A DNA stretch of 64,000 nt from Ruminococcus sp. 210702-SL.1.03 (GTDB taxonomy: Bacteria; Bacillota; Clostridia; Oscillospirales; Ruminococcaceae): the NCBI RefSeq assembly GCF_020559915.1, contig NZ_JAJCLZ010000004.1, forward strand, positions 1 through 64,000, read 5' to 3'. The stretch's first letter is position 1. Each line of letters opens with the position of its first letter. The position numbers were made by a program, and so were the translations under genes. Positions 15,529-23,483 of this stretch are shown here, piece by piece. Below the pieces are notes generated by a model that saw only the letters and a list, made by a program, of their open reading frames with translations, did no database searches and was not told the DNA's origin.

Positions 15529-16665
15529 ATGACGCTTGAAAATGTCATTAGAAGAACTGCCGCGCTGATAATCTGTGCGGCGGTGTGCGTCGGCACAGCG
15601 GCCTGCGGCAAGTCCGATAAAAAGGCTGACGAAACAAAGGAAAGCGGCCCTTCGGCAAGGGTCACGGTAGACGGCACAAAATTCATGGTCGATGGCAAAC
15701 AGCTTTGGATCAACGGTGTAAACACCCCGTGGATCAACTGGAACGACTTTACAGGCTCGATGGACACCGATGCTTGGGAGCAGACTTTTACTCAGCTCGA
15801 GGCTGACGGCGTGAACTGTACCCGTATCTGGGTCAACTGTGCGGGCGAAAATATCGTTCGCTTAAAAACAACGGGCGCAATTAAAAATATCAACGAGAAC
15901 CACTGGAGCGACCTCGATAAGCTTTTCGAGATGGCTGAAAAGCATAAGATCTACGTTATGCCGACCATCACATCATTCGACCACTGCAAGGGCGAGAACG
16001 GCAGCGGCGAAAAGTGGCGCACTCTGCTCACCAGCAAGGAGAATGTTGACGATTTCGCTGAGCAGTACGTCAAGGAATTTTGCAAGCGCTACAATGACAA
16101 TGAGTACATCTTCGCGGTCGATATTATGAACGAGCCCGACTGGGTCCACGAAAATGAGGAGTGCGGCCAGCTCGAGTGGGACGACCTCAGCTACTTCTTC
16201 GGCAAGTGCGCGGCGACTATCCACGAAAATTCTGATATGCTCGCGACCGTCGGCATGGGTATAATCAAGTACAATTCCGCCAATTACGAGGGCAACGTTA
16301 TCGCCGACGATACGCTCAAAAAGCTCACCGGCGATGATAATGCTTATGTGGATTTTTATAGTACACATTACTATATGTGGCAGAAGCCGTACTTTGGTTT
16401 CCCTTTCAACGTTACCCCGCAGGAGTTCGGTCTTGACGATACCAAGCCTTGCCTCGTCGGTGAAACTTCCAACGATGATTCGGGCGAGTGCGGCTACGAG
16501 CTGACTGAAAAATATGAAATAGCTTACGAGAACGGCTGGCAGGGTCTTATGGTCTGGATGGAGCGCAAGGAGGACGGCACATGGTATGAGTATGGGCTGA
16601 CTCAGGCGGCTACTTCTGCCTTTGCTGAAAAGCATAAAGACCTCGTTTATCCGCTCGGCAAATAA
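15529..16665 (+). CDS. Glycoside hydrolase family 5 lipoprotein, probably beta-mannan or beta-glucan active
   Basis: A 378-residue exported lipoprotein. The lipobox is VGTAAC with Cys26, followed by a short charged linker. The catalytic TIM barrel starts with VDGKQLWINGVNTPWINWND. It carries the acid/base Glu202 in DIMNEPDW and the nucleophile Glu312 in CLVGETSND, with HYYMWQ between them, the clan-A pattern. The opening FW/LWINGVNTPW segment resembles GH5 mannanases of rumen clostridia, so mannan is a reasonable substrate, but cellulose-type substrates are not excluded. AGGAGG precedes the ATG. It stands alone between terminators. Confidence 0.82.
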   Translation: MTLENVIRRTAALIICAAVCVGTAACGKSDKKADETKESGPSARVTVDGTKFMVDGKQLWINGVNTPWINWNDFTGSMDTDAWEQTFTQLEADGVNCTRIWVNCAGENIVRLKTTGAIKNINENHWSDLDKLFEMAEKHKIYVMPTITSFDHCKGENGSGEKWRTLLTSKENVDDFAEQYVKEFCKRYNDNEYIFAVDIMNEPDWVHENEECGQLEWDDLSYFFGKCAATIHENSDMLATVGMGIIKYNSANYEGNVIADDTLKKLTGDDNAYVDFYSTHYYMWQKPYFGFPFNVTPQEFGLDDTKPCLVGETSNDDSGECGYELTEKYEIAYENGWQGLMVWMERKEDGTWYEYGLTQAATSAFAEKHKDLVYPLGK

Positions 16666-16686
16666 TAAAATTTGAACATACTTTTC

Positions 16687-16720
16687 AGACCCTGCAGAGC
16701 TTTTTGCGGGGTCTTTTTTA
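16687..16720 (+). terminator. Terminator of the GH5 gene
   Basis: AGACCCTGC (16687-16695), loop, GCGGGGTCT (16706-16714), then six T. Confidence 0.85.
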
Positions 16721-16855
16721 GCCCTCTGAGATAATAAAATATTCACAAATTGTTATGAATATACTGCTTGTTTCATTCGTCAAAAGTGCTATAATGTGTC
16801 TTAGAAAAATGTTGTTTTTTTACGTTTTTCATAATAGATCGGAGGTTGATTTTTT

Positions 16856-17953
16856 ATGATGGGAAGACTCAGAGCAATGCGCGAGCCGCTTAAATATGTT
16901 CAGGGAAGAGATGCGCTGCTGAAATTTCAGGAAGAAATGGGCTATATGGGCAAGAGATGGCTCTTTGTATGTTCAAACAGCGGTTATAAAGCCTGTCATG
17001 ATAAGATAGAGAAAAGCTTTGGCACGCTCGATGATTACAGACGTTACGAGATCTTCGGCGGTATCTCCAGCAAGGGCGAGATCGCTAAGATGGAGGCTAT
17101 CGTTAAGGAAGATAAGATAGATACCGTTGTTGCGGTAGGCGGCGGAAGCGCTGTCGATACCGCTAAGGCTACGGCTTACTACACCGGCAAACACATCGTT
17201 ATCCTGCCTACCGTTGCCGCTACCGACGCCCCCTGCACAGGTCTTTCGGTAATTTATAATGACGACCACAGCTTTGATAAATACCTTTTCTACCCAACTA
17301 ACCCCGACGCCGTAATGGTAGACACTACCGTTATCGCAAACGCTCCCGTTAAGTTCCTTATCGCGGGCATGGGCGACGCGCTGGGTACATATTTCGAGGG
17401 CAGAGCTTCTATCCGCACCGAGTCTGCCAGCCTTGAGGGCACGGGCATCACTCGTGCAGGTCAGGCGCTCGCAAGACTTTGCTACGATACCCTTCGCGAG
17501 TACGGCAAGCAGGCTGTTGAAGCTTGCAAAGTTCACGCCGTTACCCCCGCCCTCGAAAATATCATCGAGGCGAACGTTTATCTCTCGGGCGTTGGCGCTG
17601 ATAACGTCAACTGCGCCGCTGCACACTCTTTCTACAATGGCGTTACGTCGCTGGGCATCAAGCACGCCGACCATGGCTGCTGCGTAGCTCTCGGCACGCT
17701 CGTTCAGCTCGTTCTCGAGGGCGCGTCCAAAGAGGAGTTCAAGGAAGTTCAGGACTTCTGCATCGAGGTAGGTCTGCCTGTAACTCTTGAAGAGATCGGC
17801 GTTACTACCCCCGAGCAGGTCAAGACCATTTCCGAAAACGCTTGTATCCCCGGCGAAACTATCCATAACCTCGCGGGCGATGTTCAGCCCGTAGAGCTTT
17901 ACGACGCTATCATGCAGGCTGACGCTATGGGCAAGCTTGCTCTCGGCAAATAA
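16856..17953 (+). CDS. Glycerol dehydrogenase-like iron/zinc-dependent dehydrogenase
   Basis: A 365-residue protein of the GldA branch. The NAD-binding site is VAVGGGSAVDTAKATAYY, followed by LPTVAATDAPCTGLSVIY. The metal ligands are the Asp of GMGDALGTYFE and the His residues of AAHSFYNG and KHADHG. It would oxidise glycerol or reduce dihydroxyacetone or a related small carbonyl. GGAGG is well placed before the ATG. Promoter TTGTTT (16768-16773), 16 bp, TATAAT (16790-16795). It is a single-gene unit. The gene at 28338 is a distant family member. Confidence 0.88.
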   Translation: MMGRLRAMREPLKYVQGRDALLKFQEEMGYMGKRWLFVCSNSGYKACHDKIEKSFGTLDDYRRYEIFGGISSKGEIAKMEAIVKEDKIDTVVAVGGGSAVDTAKATAYYTGKHIVILPTVAATDAPCTGLSVIYNDDHSFDKYLFYPTNPDAVMVDTTVIANAPVKFLIAGMGDALGTYFEGRASIRTESASLEGTGITRAGQALARLCYDTLREYGKQAVEACKVHAVTPALENIIEANVYLSGVGADNVNCAAAHSFYNGVTSLGIKHADHGCCVALGTLVQLVLEGASKEEFKEVQDFCIEVGLPVTLEEIGVTTPEQVKTISENACIPGETIHNLAGDVQPVELYDAIMQADAMGKLALGK

Positions 17954-17974
17954 TTTTTCAAACAGCAAAAAATT

Positions 17975-18010
17975 TCGGGCAGAGGTCAATTCCTCCGCCC
18001 GATTTTTTAT
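17975..18010 (+). terminator. Terminator of the glycerol dehydrogenase-like gene
   Basis: TCGGGCAGAGG (17975-17985), 6-nt loop, CCTCCGCCCGA (17992-18002), then ATTTTTTATTTT. Confidence 0.85.
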
Positions 18011-18066
18011 TTTGTCGTAATAAAGAAGAACCGCGGAAATCTGAAAATTATCTCGCCGTTTGTCAA

Positions 18067-18202
18067 TAAAAAAAGACCTCCGTCAGTAACGGAGATCTTC
18101 AAAAAGGGAATAGGCGCTTTTAAAAATGGGGTATCATAAGTCATTTTCTCGTTGCGCCAAATTATCAAAAAAACCTGTCTTGCTAAGTTGTTTTCTTTCC
18201 CT
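18067..18202 (-). ncRNA. Candidate orphan small RNA
   Basis: A minus-strand promoter at 18209-18237 is followed about 120 nt later by a strong terminator: AAGATCTCCGT, 5-nt loop, ACGGAGGTCTT and seven or eight T (18067-18099). No reading frame with a good ribosome site lies between. The predicted 135-nt RNA has an AGGGAA near its 5' end that can pair with TTCCCT near the 3' end. It lies outside the upstream operon, which has its own terminator at 18307-18333. Confidence 0.5.
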
Positions 18203-18208
18203 AATACT

Positions 18209-18237
18209 ATTGTATAATTTTTTCGTGCGTTTGTCAA
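18209..18237 (-). promoter_or_regulatory. Promoter of the candidate small RNA
   Basis: The minus strand has TTGACA (18232-18237), 17 bp, TACAAT (18209-18214). Confidence 0.65.
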
Positions 18238-18306
18238 TAGCAATGTCATGAACTGCTGGGGAAATGTAAAAACTCGCACGAGTCGCTGGCAAAATTATAG
18301 AAAAAG

Positions 18307-18333
18307 CACTGCTTCTGTCTGTCAAAAGCAGTG
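18307..18333 (-). terminator. Terminator of the yabP-to-DUF4321 cluster
   Basis: On the minus strand CACTGCTT pairs with AAGCAGTG across an 11-nt loop, followed by CTTTTTC. Confidence 0.75.
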
Positions 18334-18348
18334 TCTATGTACTATTTC

Positions 18349-18603
18349 TTATAGTCCTTTACAGGTCTTGGCATATACGATAAGACCCACAGGTATCGTT
18401 ATAAGCTGAGAGATCGTGAACGTAACGTTCAGCGAAAATGAGAATTTTAAAACGTAAAGATCTATCGCCACGTTATCTATTCCCATGCTTTTTCCCCAAG
18501 CCAGCCAGCTCAAAAAAGCTACGTTCCTGCCAAGGTAGGCAAGCGCCGCGCCCAAAATTATCGCCGCCAGCATGAAGAAGATGAATGCAAAAGTTTTTTT
18601 CAA
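18349..18603 (-). CDS. DUF4321 membrane protein
   Basis: An 84-residue protein with two membrane segments (FAFIFFMLAAIILGAALAYL and SQLITIPVGLIVYA). The size and the LKFSFSLNVTFTISQLI-type segment fit DUF4321, a Firmicutes-specific family of unknown role usually found near cell-division and sporulation genes. It is the last gene of the minus-strand cluster and lies 15 nt after the S1-domain gene. Confidence 0.75.
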   Translation of the reverse strand: MKKTFAFIFFMLAAIILGAALAYLGRNVAFLSWLAWGKSMGIDNVAIDLYVLKFSFSLNVTFTISQLITIPVGLIVYAKTCKGL

Positions 18604-18618
18604 TTTTCTCTCCGCTCC

Positions 18619-19215
18619 TTATTTTCTTCTTGAGGAACTCCTGCGCTTGTTGTCCATGACGTGCTTGAGGTCGGAAAAACGCTCCTCGCTCGAAGCCTTG
18701 AATTTCGCCATCATGTCCTCAAAGTCCGCGTCGCCCGAATTTGTTCTCACGTCGTATACAGGGGGCGGGTTTTTAGCAAAGTCCTGCGGCTGCGGTCTTT
18801 CGTAAGTTCTCGCGCGGCGTTGACCCTGTCCCTGTCCTCTTGCGCCGTCGTTCTGCTGGCGGTGATCTCCGCGTTCGTTTCTGCCGTGGTTCTGTCCGCC
18901 CTGTCGCGCGCCATCTCTCTTGAAATCGCCTCTGCCGCCGCGGTTGTTGAACTGCTTTTTCTCGGGCATAGGCAGCGCTTTCTTTATCGAAAGGCTTATC
19001 TTTCCGTTTTCACCCAGCGCCAGTACCTTCACCTTTACGGTCTCGCCTTCGGTGATGTGGTCTTTTATTTCACTGACGTAAGTATTGGCGATCTCGGAAA
19101 TATGTACCATTCCCGTCGTACCCTTCTCCAGCTCAACAAATGCACCGAATTTCGTAATGCCGGTTACTTTTCCTTCGTAAATTTTTCCTACTTCAAGCTG
19201 CATATTCTTTTTCAA
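18619..19215 (-). CDS. yabR: S1 RNA-binding domain protein (YabR type)
   Basis: A 198-residue protein. Residues 1-72 are one S1 domain (GKIYEGKVTGITKFGAFVEL, MVHISEIANTYVSEIKDHI). The rest is a long Gly/Arg/Gln-rich disordered tail (RGGRGDFKRDGARQGG). Single-S1 proteins at this position after divIC are YabR-like and may associate with ribosomes or RNA. The gene order divIC-yabR is the same as in Bacillus. Confidence 0.85.
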   Translation of the reverse strand: MKKNMQLEVGKIYEGKVTGITKFGAFVELEKGTTGMVHISEIANTYVSEIKDHITEGETVKVKVLALGENGKISLSIKKALPMPEKKQFNNRGGRGDFKRDGARQGGQNHGRNERGDHRQQNDGARGQGQGQRRARTYERPQPQDFAKNPPPVYDVRTNSGDADFEDMMAKFKASSEERFSDLKHVMDNKRRSSSRRK

Positions 19216-19283
19216 TACCTCTCATATTTATTTAACGCCCGCCGCTACTGTAAAAACGGGTCGGAACGTGCTTCCCAAGGGGT

Positions 19284-19619
19284 TCACTGCGCTTCTACTA
19301 CGTAAAAGCGTCTTTCGTTAGGGTAGGCGTAGCCCAGCTTTTCCACGGCTATCCTCTCCATATATTCCGTTTCGTCCTCGCTCGCCAGCCTGCGCGAATA
19401 CTCGTCGTTAAGCTGTTTCGCTTCTGAGATCTGCGCGTTTATCTCGCTGCGCTGCTGCTTTAGCTGCGCTATCTGCACCTGCTGCGAGATTATGGTAACT
19501 ATCGAGTATATCACGAGGATAAATGCTGCAAATCCCGCAATAGGCCCGAAAATTCCCGCACCATCTTTTTTCTTTTTAGCGGACCTTACAGCGTCGTCCG
19601 CGTAAGTTTTACTTTTCAA
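19284..19619 (-). CDS. divIC: Septum formation initiator DivIC/FtsB
   Basis: A 111-residue bitopic protein. A basic N-terminus is followed by one membrane helix (GFAAFILVIYSIVTII), a coiled coil (QLKQQRSEINAQISEAKQLN) and a C-terminal IAVEKLGYAYPNER, the classic FtsB/DivIC signature. It joins FtsL and DivIB in the divisome. It lies between yabQ and yabR as in other Firmicutes. Confidence 0.88.
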   Translation of the reverse strand: MKSKTYADDAVRSAKKKKDGAGIFGPIAGFAAFILVIYSIVTIISQQVQIAQLKQQRSEINAQISEAKQLNDEYSRRLASEDETEYMERIAVEKLGYAYPNERRFYVVEAQ

Positions 19620-19754
19620 TTTTTTTCAACTCCTGAATTTTTACACAAAAAGCAGCCGCGCATGAAACGCTTCTGCCGTACTGCCGCTTGTATGTAGATA
19701 CAGTTTCTCCGTCAGTACCTACATCTATAATTATATCTTTTTCGCGGCGAAGTT

Positions 19755-20180
19755 TCAAGTGCTTTTTTGCACTTTTTTTGATTTTTTTGAATTTGGGTAC
19801 TTTTTCACAAACATTCGTCTGCTTTTAGCTGATATTTTGTGCATAGATCTGACTGCCGGCTTAGCCGCTGCGCCAAAAACCGCCGCTGCCCCGCGCACGG
19901 CAAATCTGCCTATCGCGAAATGCCAGCCCGCCGCGCCGCCTATCATGCCCAGCAGCACGAATCCGCGCAGATAATTCGTCTGCGCCAGCGTGAATACAAA
20001 ATACACCGCGCCGAACATCAGTGTGTAAGTCAGGTCGCAGATCAGCCGCACCGCTGCAAAGTTTAGCAGTCGCGCCACTATCTGAAAAAGCCCGTATATT
20101 AGCCCCATAGCCGCGCCCGCCGTCACCGCCAGACCCAGTATGTCCAGCTCTGCCTGCGTGCCCAGCTGCATTGGCGTCAT
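19755..20180 (-). CDS. yabQ: Spore cortex protein YabQ-like
   Basis: A 141-residue membrane protein with four predicted helices (about residues 13-34, 43-62, 67-84, 94-104) and a basic C-terminal tail (KKYPNSKKSKKVQKST). The length, topology and position directly after yabP identify it as YabQ, which in Bacillus sits in the forespore outer membrane and is needed for cortex formation. It starts 12 nt after yabP ends. Confidence 0.78.
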   Translation of the reverse strand: MTPMQLGTQAELDILGLAVTAGAAMGLIYGLFQIVARLLNFAAVRLICDLTYTLMFGAVYFVFTLAQTNYLRGFVLLGMIGGAAGWHFAIGRFAVRGAAAVFGAAAKPAVRSMHKISAKSRRMFVKKYPNSKKSKKVQKST

Positions 20181-20192
20181 GCCGCGCCTCCC

Positions 20193-20477
20193 TTACTTAA
20201 AGAGCTTGCCCAGCAGCCGCAGCCGCTTCGTGGCATTTTTGTCGCCGTATATCAGCGCCGTTATGCTTCCCTCTATGGTCAGGCTGCCGCTTTCTACGCT
20301 CATCTCGTTGACGTGCAGGTCTTCGCCGTATATGCAAAGCTCGCCGCACTCGGTAAATACGCGTATCTTTTTTTCGTCAAAGCTGTCCGCGTCCGTAACG
20401 CCCGAAATGCTCAGGCTTCGGCAGTTTTGTAATATCAGGCTGTGTCTTTCTCCGCTGTTTTCGTTCATATGATTCAC
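20193..20477 (-). CDS. yabP: Sporulation protein YabP
   Basis: A 94-residue protein of the YabP/YqfC family. The pattern SLILQNCRSLSISGVTDADS, then FTECGELCIYGEDLHVNEM with GSLTIEGSI, matches YabP closely. In spore formers it has a role in spore coat assembly or cortex formation with YabQ. It is the first gene of the cluster. Its presence implies that the lineage forms spores or descends from spore formers. Confidence 0.85.
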   Translation of the reverse strand: MNHMNENSGERHSLILQNCRSLSISGVTDADSFDEKKIRVFTECGELCIYGEDLHVNEMSVESGSLTIEGSITALIYGDKNATKRLRLLGKLFK

Positions 20478-20526
20478 CTCAGTTTATCATATGCCGCAGC
20501 TTTGAGATTCATTCGGTTTTTTCAGC

Positions 20527-20928
20527 TTAGCTTTTGCCGATATTCTGGTGATATTTCTTTATGTGCTCTTTCAGCCTGTCAAATGATGTCGAGCTGATGG
20601 CGTGCTCCATGCGGCAGGCGTCCTCCGCGGCGGTCTTTTCGTCTACGCCTAGGCTTACCAGCCAGTCGGTCAGCACGCGGTGGCGCTCGTAGATGGTCTC
20701 TGCCACCTGTCTGCCATCTTCTGTAAGCGTTATGTATCCGTTTTCGTCAATGAGTATAAATCCGCCCTCTTTTAAAATTCCCATAGCGCGGCTTACGCTT
20801 GGCTTTGAAAGCTCCATCTCGCGCACGATGTCTATCGAGCGCACCTCGCCGTGTCGGTTAAAAAGTACCAGTATTGTTTCCAGATAATTTTCTCCGGATT
20901 CATACAGCTTTTTCATTTCTGTTTCCAC
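20527..20928 (-). CDS. DtxR/MntR-family metal-dependent repressor
   Basis: A 133-residue regulator. An N-terminal winged helix (SGENYLETILVLFNRHGEVR, SIDIVREMELSKPSVSRAMG) is followed by a metal-binding dimer domain with ERHRVLTDWL, DACRMEHAISSTSFDRL. There is no SH3-like C-terminal domain, as in MntR. It probably represses Mn or Fe uptake genes, but no transporter is adjacent. The annotated start is GTG at 20928 with AAAGGAC upstream; the in-frame ATG at 20916 is equally possible. Confidence 0.85.
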   Translation of the reverse strand: METEMKKLYESGENYLETILVLFNRHGEVRSIDIVREMELSKPSVSRAMGILKEGGFILIDENGYITLTEDGRQVAETIYERHRVLTDWLVSLGVDEKTAAEDACRMEHAISSTSFDRLKEHIKKYHQNIGKS

Positions 20929-20989
20929 CGTCCTTTCAATAGTGGTCTTTTATCCTATGATATAAAATTCTACCAAGAACATATGCCTC

Positions 20990-21180
20990 AGGCAATAACG
21001 CACAACTACCGCCTTCGGCTTTGTGCACGTCTTGCTTGCGTTTTTGCGAAGCCAAAACAATTTTCCTTCATAATGCCCTAAAACTCCTTGACTAACGCCA
21101 GTTAGCCTGCGTCGCTTTAAAACACTTTTACGAAAAATTTGACGGCGCAATACGCACACAATAGTTGTGCGTTATTGCCT
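20990..21180. repeat. 191-bp element with 19-bp perfect terminal inverted repeats
   Basis: AGGCAATAACGCACAACTA at 20990-21008 is repeated in perfect inverse orientation at 21162-21180. The 153 bp between contain no gene. The size and ends suggest a MITE-like non-autonomous element or a very long hairpin RNA. No obvious target duplication flanks it. It fills most of the 320-bp gap between hemL and the DtxR-type gene. Confidence 0.6.
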
Positions 21181-21247
21181 TTATATTTTAACATATTTTT
21201 CACTATTCGTCAACCATTTAAACGATAATTTTTTTGCTTTCGCGACA

Positions 21248-22513
21248 TTATTCGCCATTGAAAGCCTTGATGATCTCCGCCGTGCGCTCAATGTCCTCCG
21301 CTGTGTGCGCGTATGATACGAACATCGCTTCAAATTGCGAGGGCGCGGCGTATATGCCGTTTCTCAGCAGATGCCTGTAATATTTCGCGTATTTTTCTGT
21401 GTCGCAGGCGCGCGATTCGTCGTAGCTTACTACCTTTTTGCTGTTGGAAAAAGCCGTCATGAGCGAGCCGCAGCGGTTCACGTTCAGCCCCGCCGACTTC
21501 ATAGCTTCCTCCAGCACTGCCGACTTTTTGTCCAGAGCTTCGTAAATATCCGGCGTGCTCTCTATCTGCTTTAGCGTCGCGATGCCCGCCGCTACCGCGC
21601 ATGGGTTGCCCGAAAGCGTGCCCGCCTGATATACCGAGCCGAGCGGCGCTACGCACTCCATTATCTCGCGCCTGCCGCCGTAAGCCGCCAGCGGCATTCC
21701 TCCGCCGACTATCTTGCCAAGCGTTGTGAGGTCGGGCGTTACGCCGTAAAGCTTCTGCGCGCCGCCGTCTGAAAGGCGAAAGCCTGTTATAACTTCGTCG
21801 AATATCAGCATAGCTCCGTGCTCGGCGGTAATGTCGCGCAGGAACTGCAAAAAGCCCTCCTTAGGCGGCACAACGCCCATGTTCGCCGCGCATGGCTCGA
21901 CTATCAGCGCCGCTATCTCTCCGCCGTGTTCGTCAAAAAGCGCGCGTACCGAGCTTTCGTCGTTGTACTTCGCCAGCAGAGTGTCCCGCGTACAGCCCTC
22001 GGTGACTCCCGCACCCGATGGTATCGACTGCGTCATAAGTCCAGAGCCTGCTTTTACCAGCAGTCCGTCCGAATGTCCGTGGTAACAGCCCTCGAATTTG
22101 ATTATCTTATCCTTGCCCGTAAAGCCGCGCGCCGCTCTTATCGCGCTCATCACGGCTTCCGTGCCCGAGTTTACCAGCCTCAGCATTTCCATAGAGGGGA
22201 AGTGCTTTCTGATGAGCCGCGCCAGCTCTATCTCGCTCTTGTGGCAAGCGCCGAAAGTCAGCCCCTTTTCGCATGCGGCTTTCACGGCTGATATGACTGG
22301 CTCGCAGGCGTGCCCGAGTATGTTCGGCCCCCATGAGCAAACGTAGTCGATAAATTCGTTGCCGTCCTCGTCCCATATCCGCGAGCCTTTCGCGCGCTCG
22401 ATGAATAGGGGAGTAGTGCCTACCGAGCGGCAGGCGCGTACAGGGCTGTTCACTCCGCCGGGCATATATCCGCAGGCTTCGGCGTACAGTTTCTCCGATC
22501 TTTCAGTTATCAT
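21248..22513 (-). CDS. hemL: Glutamate-1-semialdehyde 2,1-aminomutase
   Basis: A 421-residue PLP enzyme that converts glutamate-1-semialdehyde to 5-aminolevulinate. The motifs include YAEACGYMPGGVNSPVRA at the N-terminus, NSGTEAVMSAIRAARG, FEGCYHGHSDG, LIFDEVITGFR, and the PLP lysine in TTLGKIVGGGMP. The length is normal. It is the last gene of the tetrapyrrole operon and starts 1 nt after hemB ends. Confidence 0.96.
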   Translation of the reverse strand: MITERSEKLYAEACGYMPGGVNSPVRACRSVGTTPLFIERAKGSRIWDEDGNEFIDYVCSWGPNILGHACEPVISAVKAACEKGLTFGACHKSEIELARLIRKHFPSMEMLRLVNSGTEAVMSAIRAARGFTGKDKIIKFEGCYHGHSDGLLVKAGSGLMTQSIPSGAGVTEGCTRDTLLAKYNDESSVRALFDEHGGEIAALIVEPCAANMGVVPPKEGFLQFLRDITAEHGAMLIFDEVITGFRLSDGGAQKLYGVTPDLTTLGKIVGGGMPLAAYGGRREIMECVAPLGSVYQAGTLSGNPCAVAAGIATLKQIESTPDIYEALDKKSAVLEEAMKSAGLNVNRCGSLMTAFSNSKKVVSYDESRACDTEKYAKYYRHLLRNGIYAAPSQFEAMFVSYAHTAEDIERTAEIIKAFNGE

Positions 22514-22514
22514 C

Positions 22515-23483
22515 TTAGTCGTCCTCCCTCAGCCATTTTGCAGCGTCCAGTGCGTGGTATGTGATGATTATGTCCGCGCCCGCGCGCTTTATAGCCGTCA
22601 TGTTTTCCATTACTATCCGCTTTTCGTCTATCCAGCCCAGCTTTGCCGCCGCCTTTACCATCGAAAATTCGCCGCTTACGTTGTAAGCCGCCAGCGGCAG
22701 GTCTGTCATGTCGCGCGCCTCGCGCAGTATGTCGAGGTAGGGCAGTGCGGGCTTTACCATCACCATGTCTGCCCCCTCTTCGATGTCGTCAGCTATCTCG
22801 CGCAGTGCTTCGCGGCGGTTGGCGGGATCCATCTGGTAGGTCTTTCTGTCGCCGAATGAGGGCGCTGAGTCTGCCGCGTCGCGGAAAGGCGAGTAGTAGC
22901 CAGACGCAAACTTCGCGCTGTACGACATTATCGGCACGTCGATATATCCATTCTCGTCAAGCGCCGCGCGTATCGCCGCCACTCTTCCGTCCATCATGTC
23001 TGAGGGCGCAATGATGTCCGCCCCCGCTTTTGCCATGCTTACAGCCATCTTGCTCAGCAAAGGCAGCGTTTCGTCGTTGAGTATCTTTTCGCCGCAGATA
23101 ACTCCGCAGTGTCCGTGGTTAGTGTATTCGCAAAGGCAAACGTCGGCGATCACTATCAGCTCGGGATAATTTTTCTTGATGTACCGTATCGCCTGCTGGG
23201 TAACGCCCTCGTCGCAGTACGCTTCGGTCGCAAATTCGTCCTTGTGCTTCGGTACGCCGAATATCAGCAGTCCCGCTATCCCGCTCTCCGCTATCTGCGG
23301 CAGTATCTCCTCCAGCCTGTCGATAGAGTAGCGGTAGACCGTCGGCATAGATTCTACCGGCGCGGTCAAGCCCTCGCCCTCCTCGACGAAAATCGGGTAT
23401 ATCATGTCCGCCGCGCTCAGCCGCGTTTCGCGTACCATTTTTCTCATTGCGGGCGTAGCCCTCAGCCTTCTGAATCTTCGCAT
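22515..23483 (-). CDS. hemB: Porphobilinogen synthase (5-aminolevulinate dehydratase)
   Basis: A 322-residue enzyme that condenses two aminolevulinates to porphobilinogen. The zinc site DVCLCEYTNHGHCG has the three-cysteine pattern of Zn-dependent forms. The Schiff-base lysines are in SYSAKFASGYYSPFR and MVKPALPYLD. The start overlaps the end of cobA-hemD by 22 nt. Confidence 0.96.
   Translation of the reverse strand: MRRFRRLRATPAMRKMVRETRLSAADMIYPIFVEEGEGLTAPVESMPTVYRYSIDRLEEILPQIAESGIAGLLIFGVPKHKDEFATEAYCDEGVTQQAIRYIKKNYPELIVIADVCLCEYTNHGHCGVICGEKILNDETLPLLSKMAVSMAKAGADIIAPSDMMDGRVAAIRAALDENGYIDVPIMSYSAKFASGYYSPFRDAADSAPSFGDRKTYQMDPANRREALREIADDIEEGADMVMVKPALPYLDILREARDMTDLPLAAYNVSGEFSMVKAAAKLGWIDEKRIVMENMTAIKRAGADIIITYHALDAAKWLREDD

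Noticed and set aside
18007..18279. A 90-codon minus-strand frame through the candidate small RNA
   Set aside because: Its start lies upstream of the promoter, an inner ATG has only a poor ribosome site, and the frame reads through the terminator.
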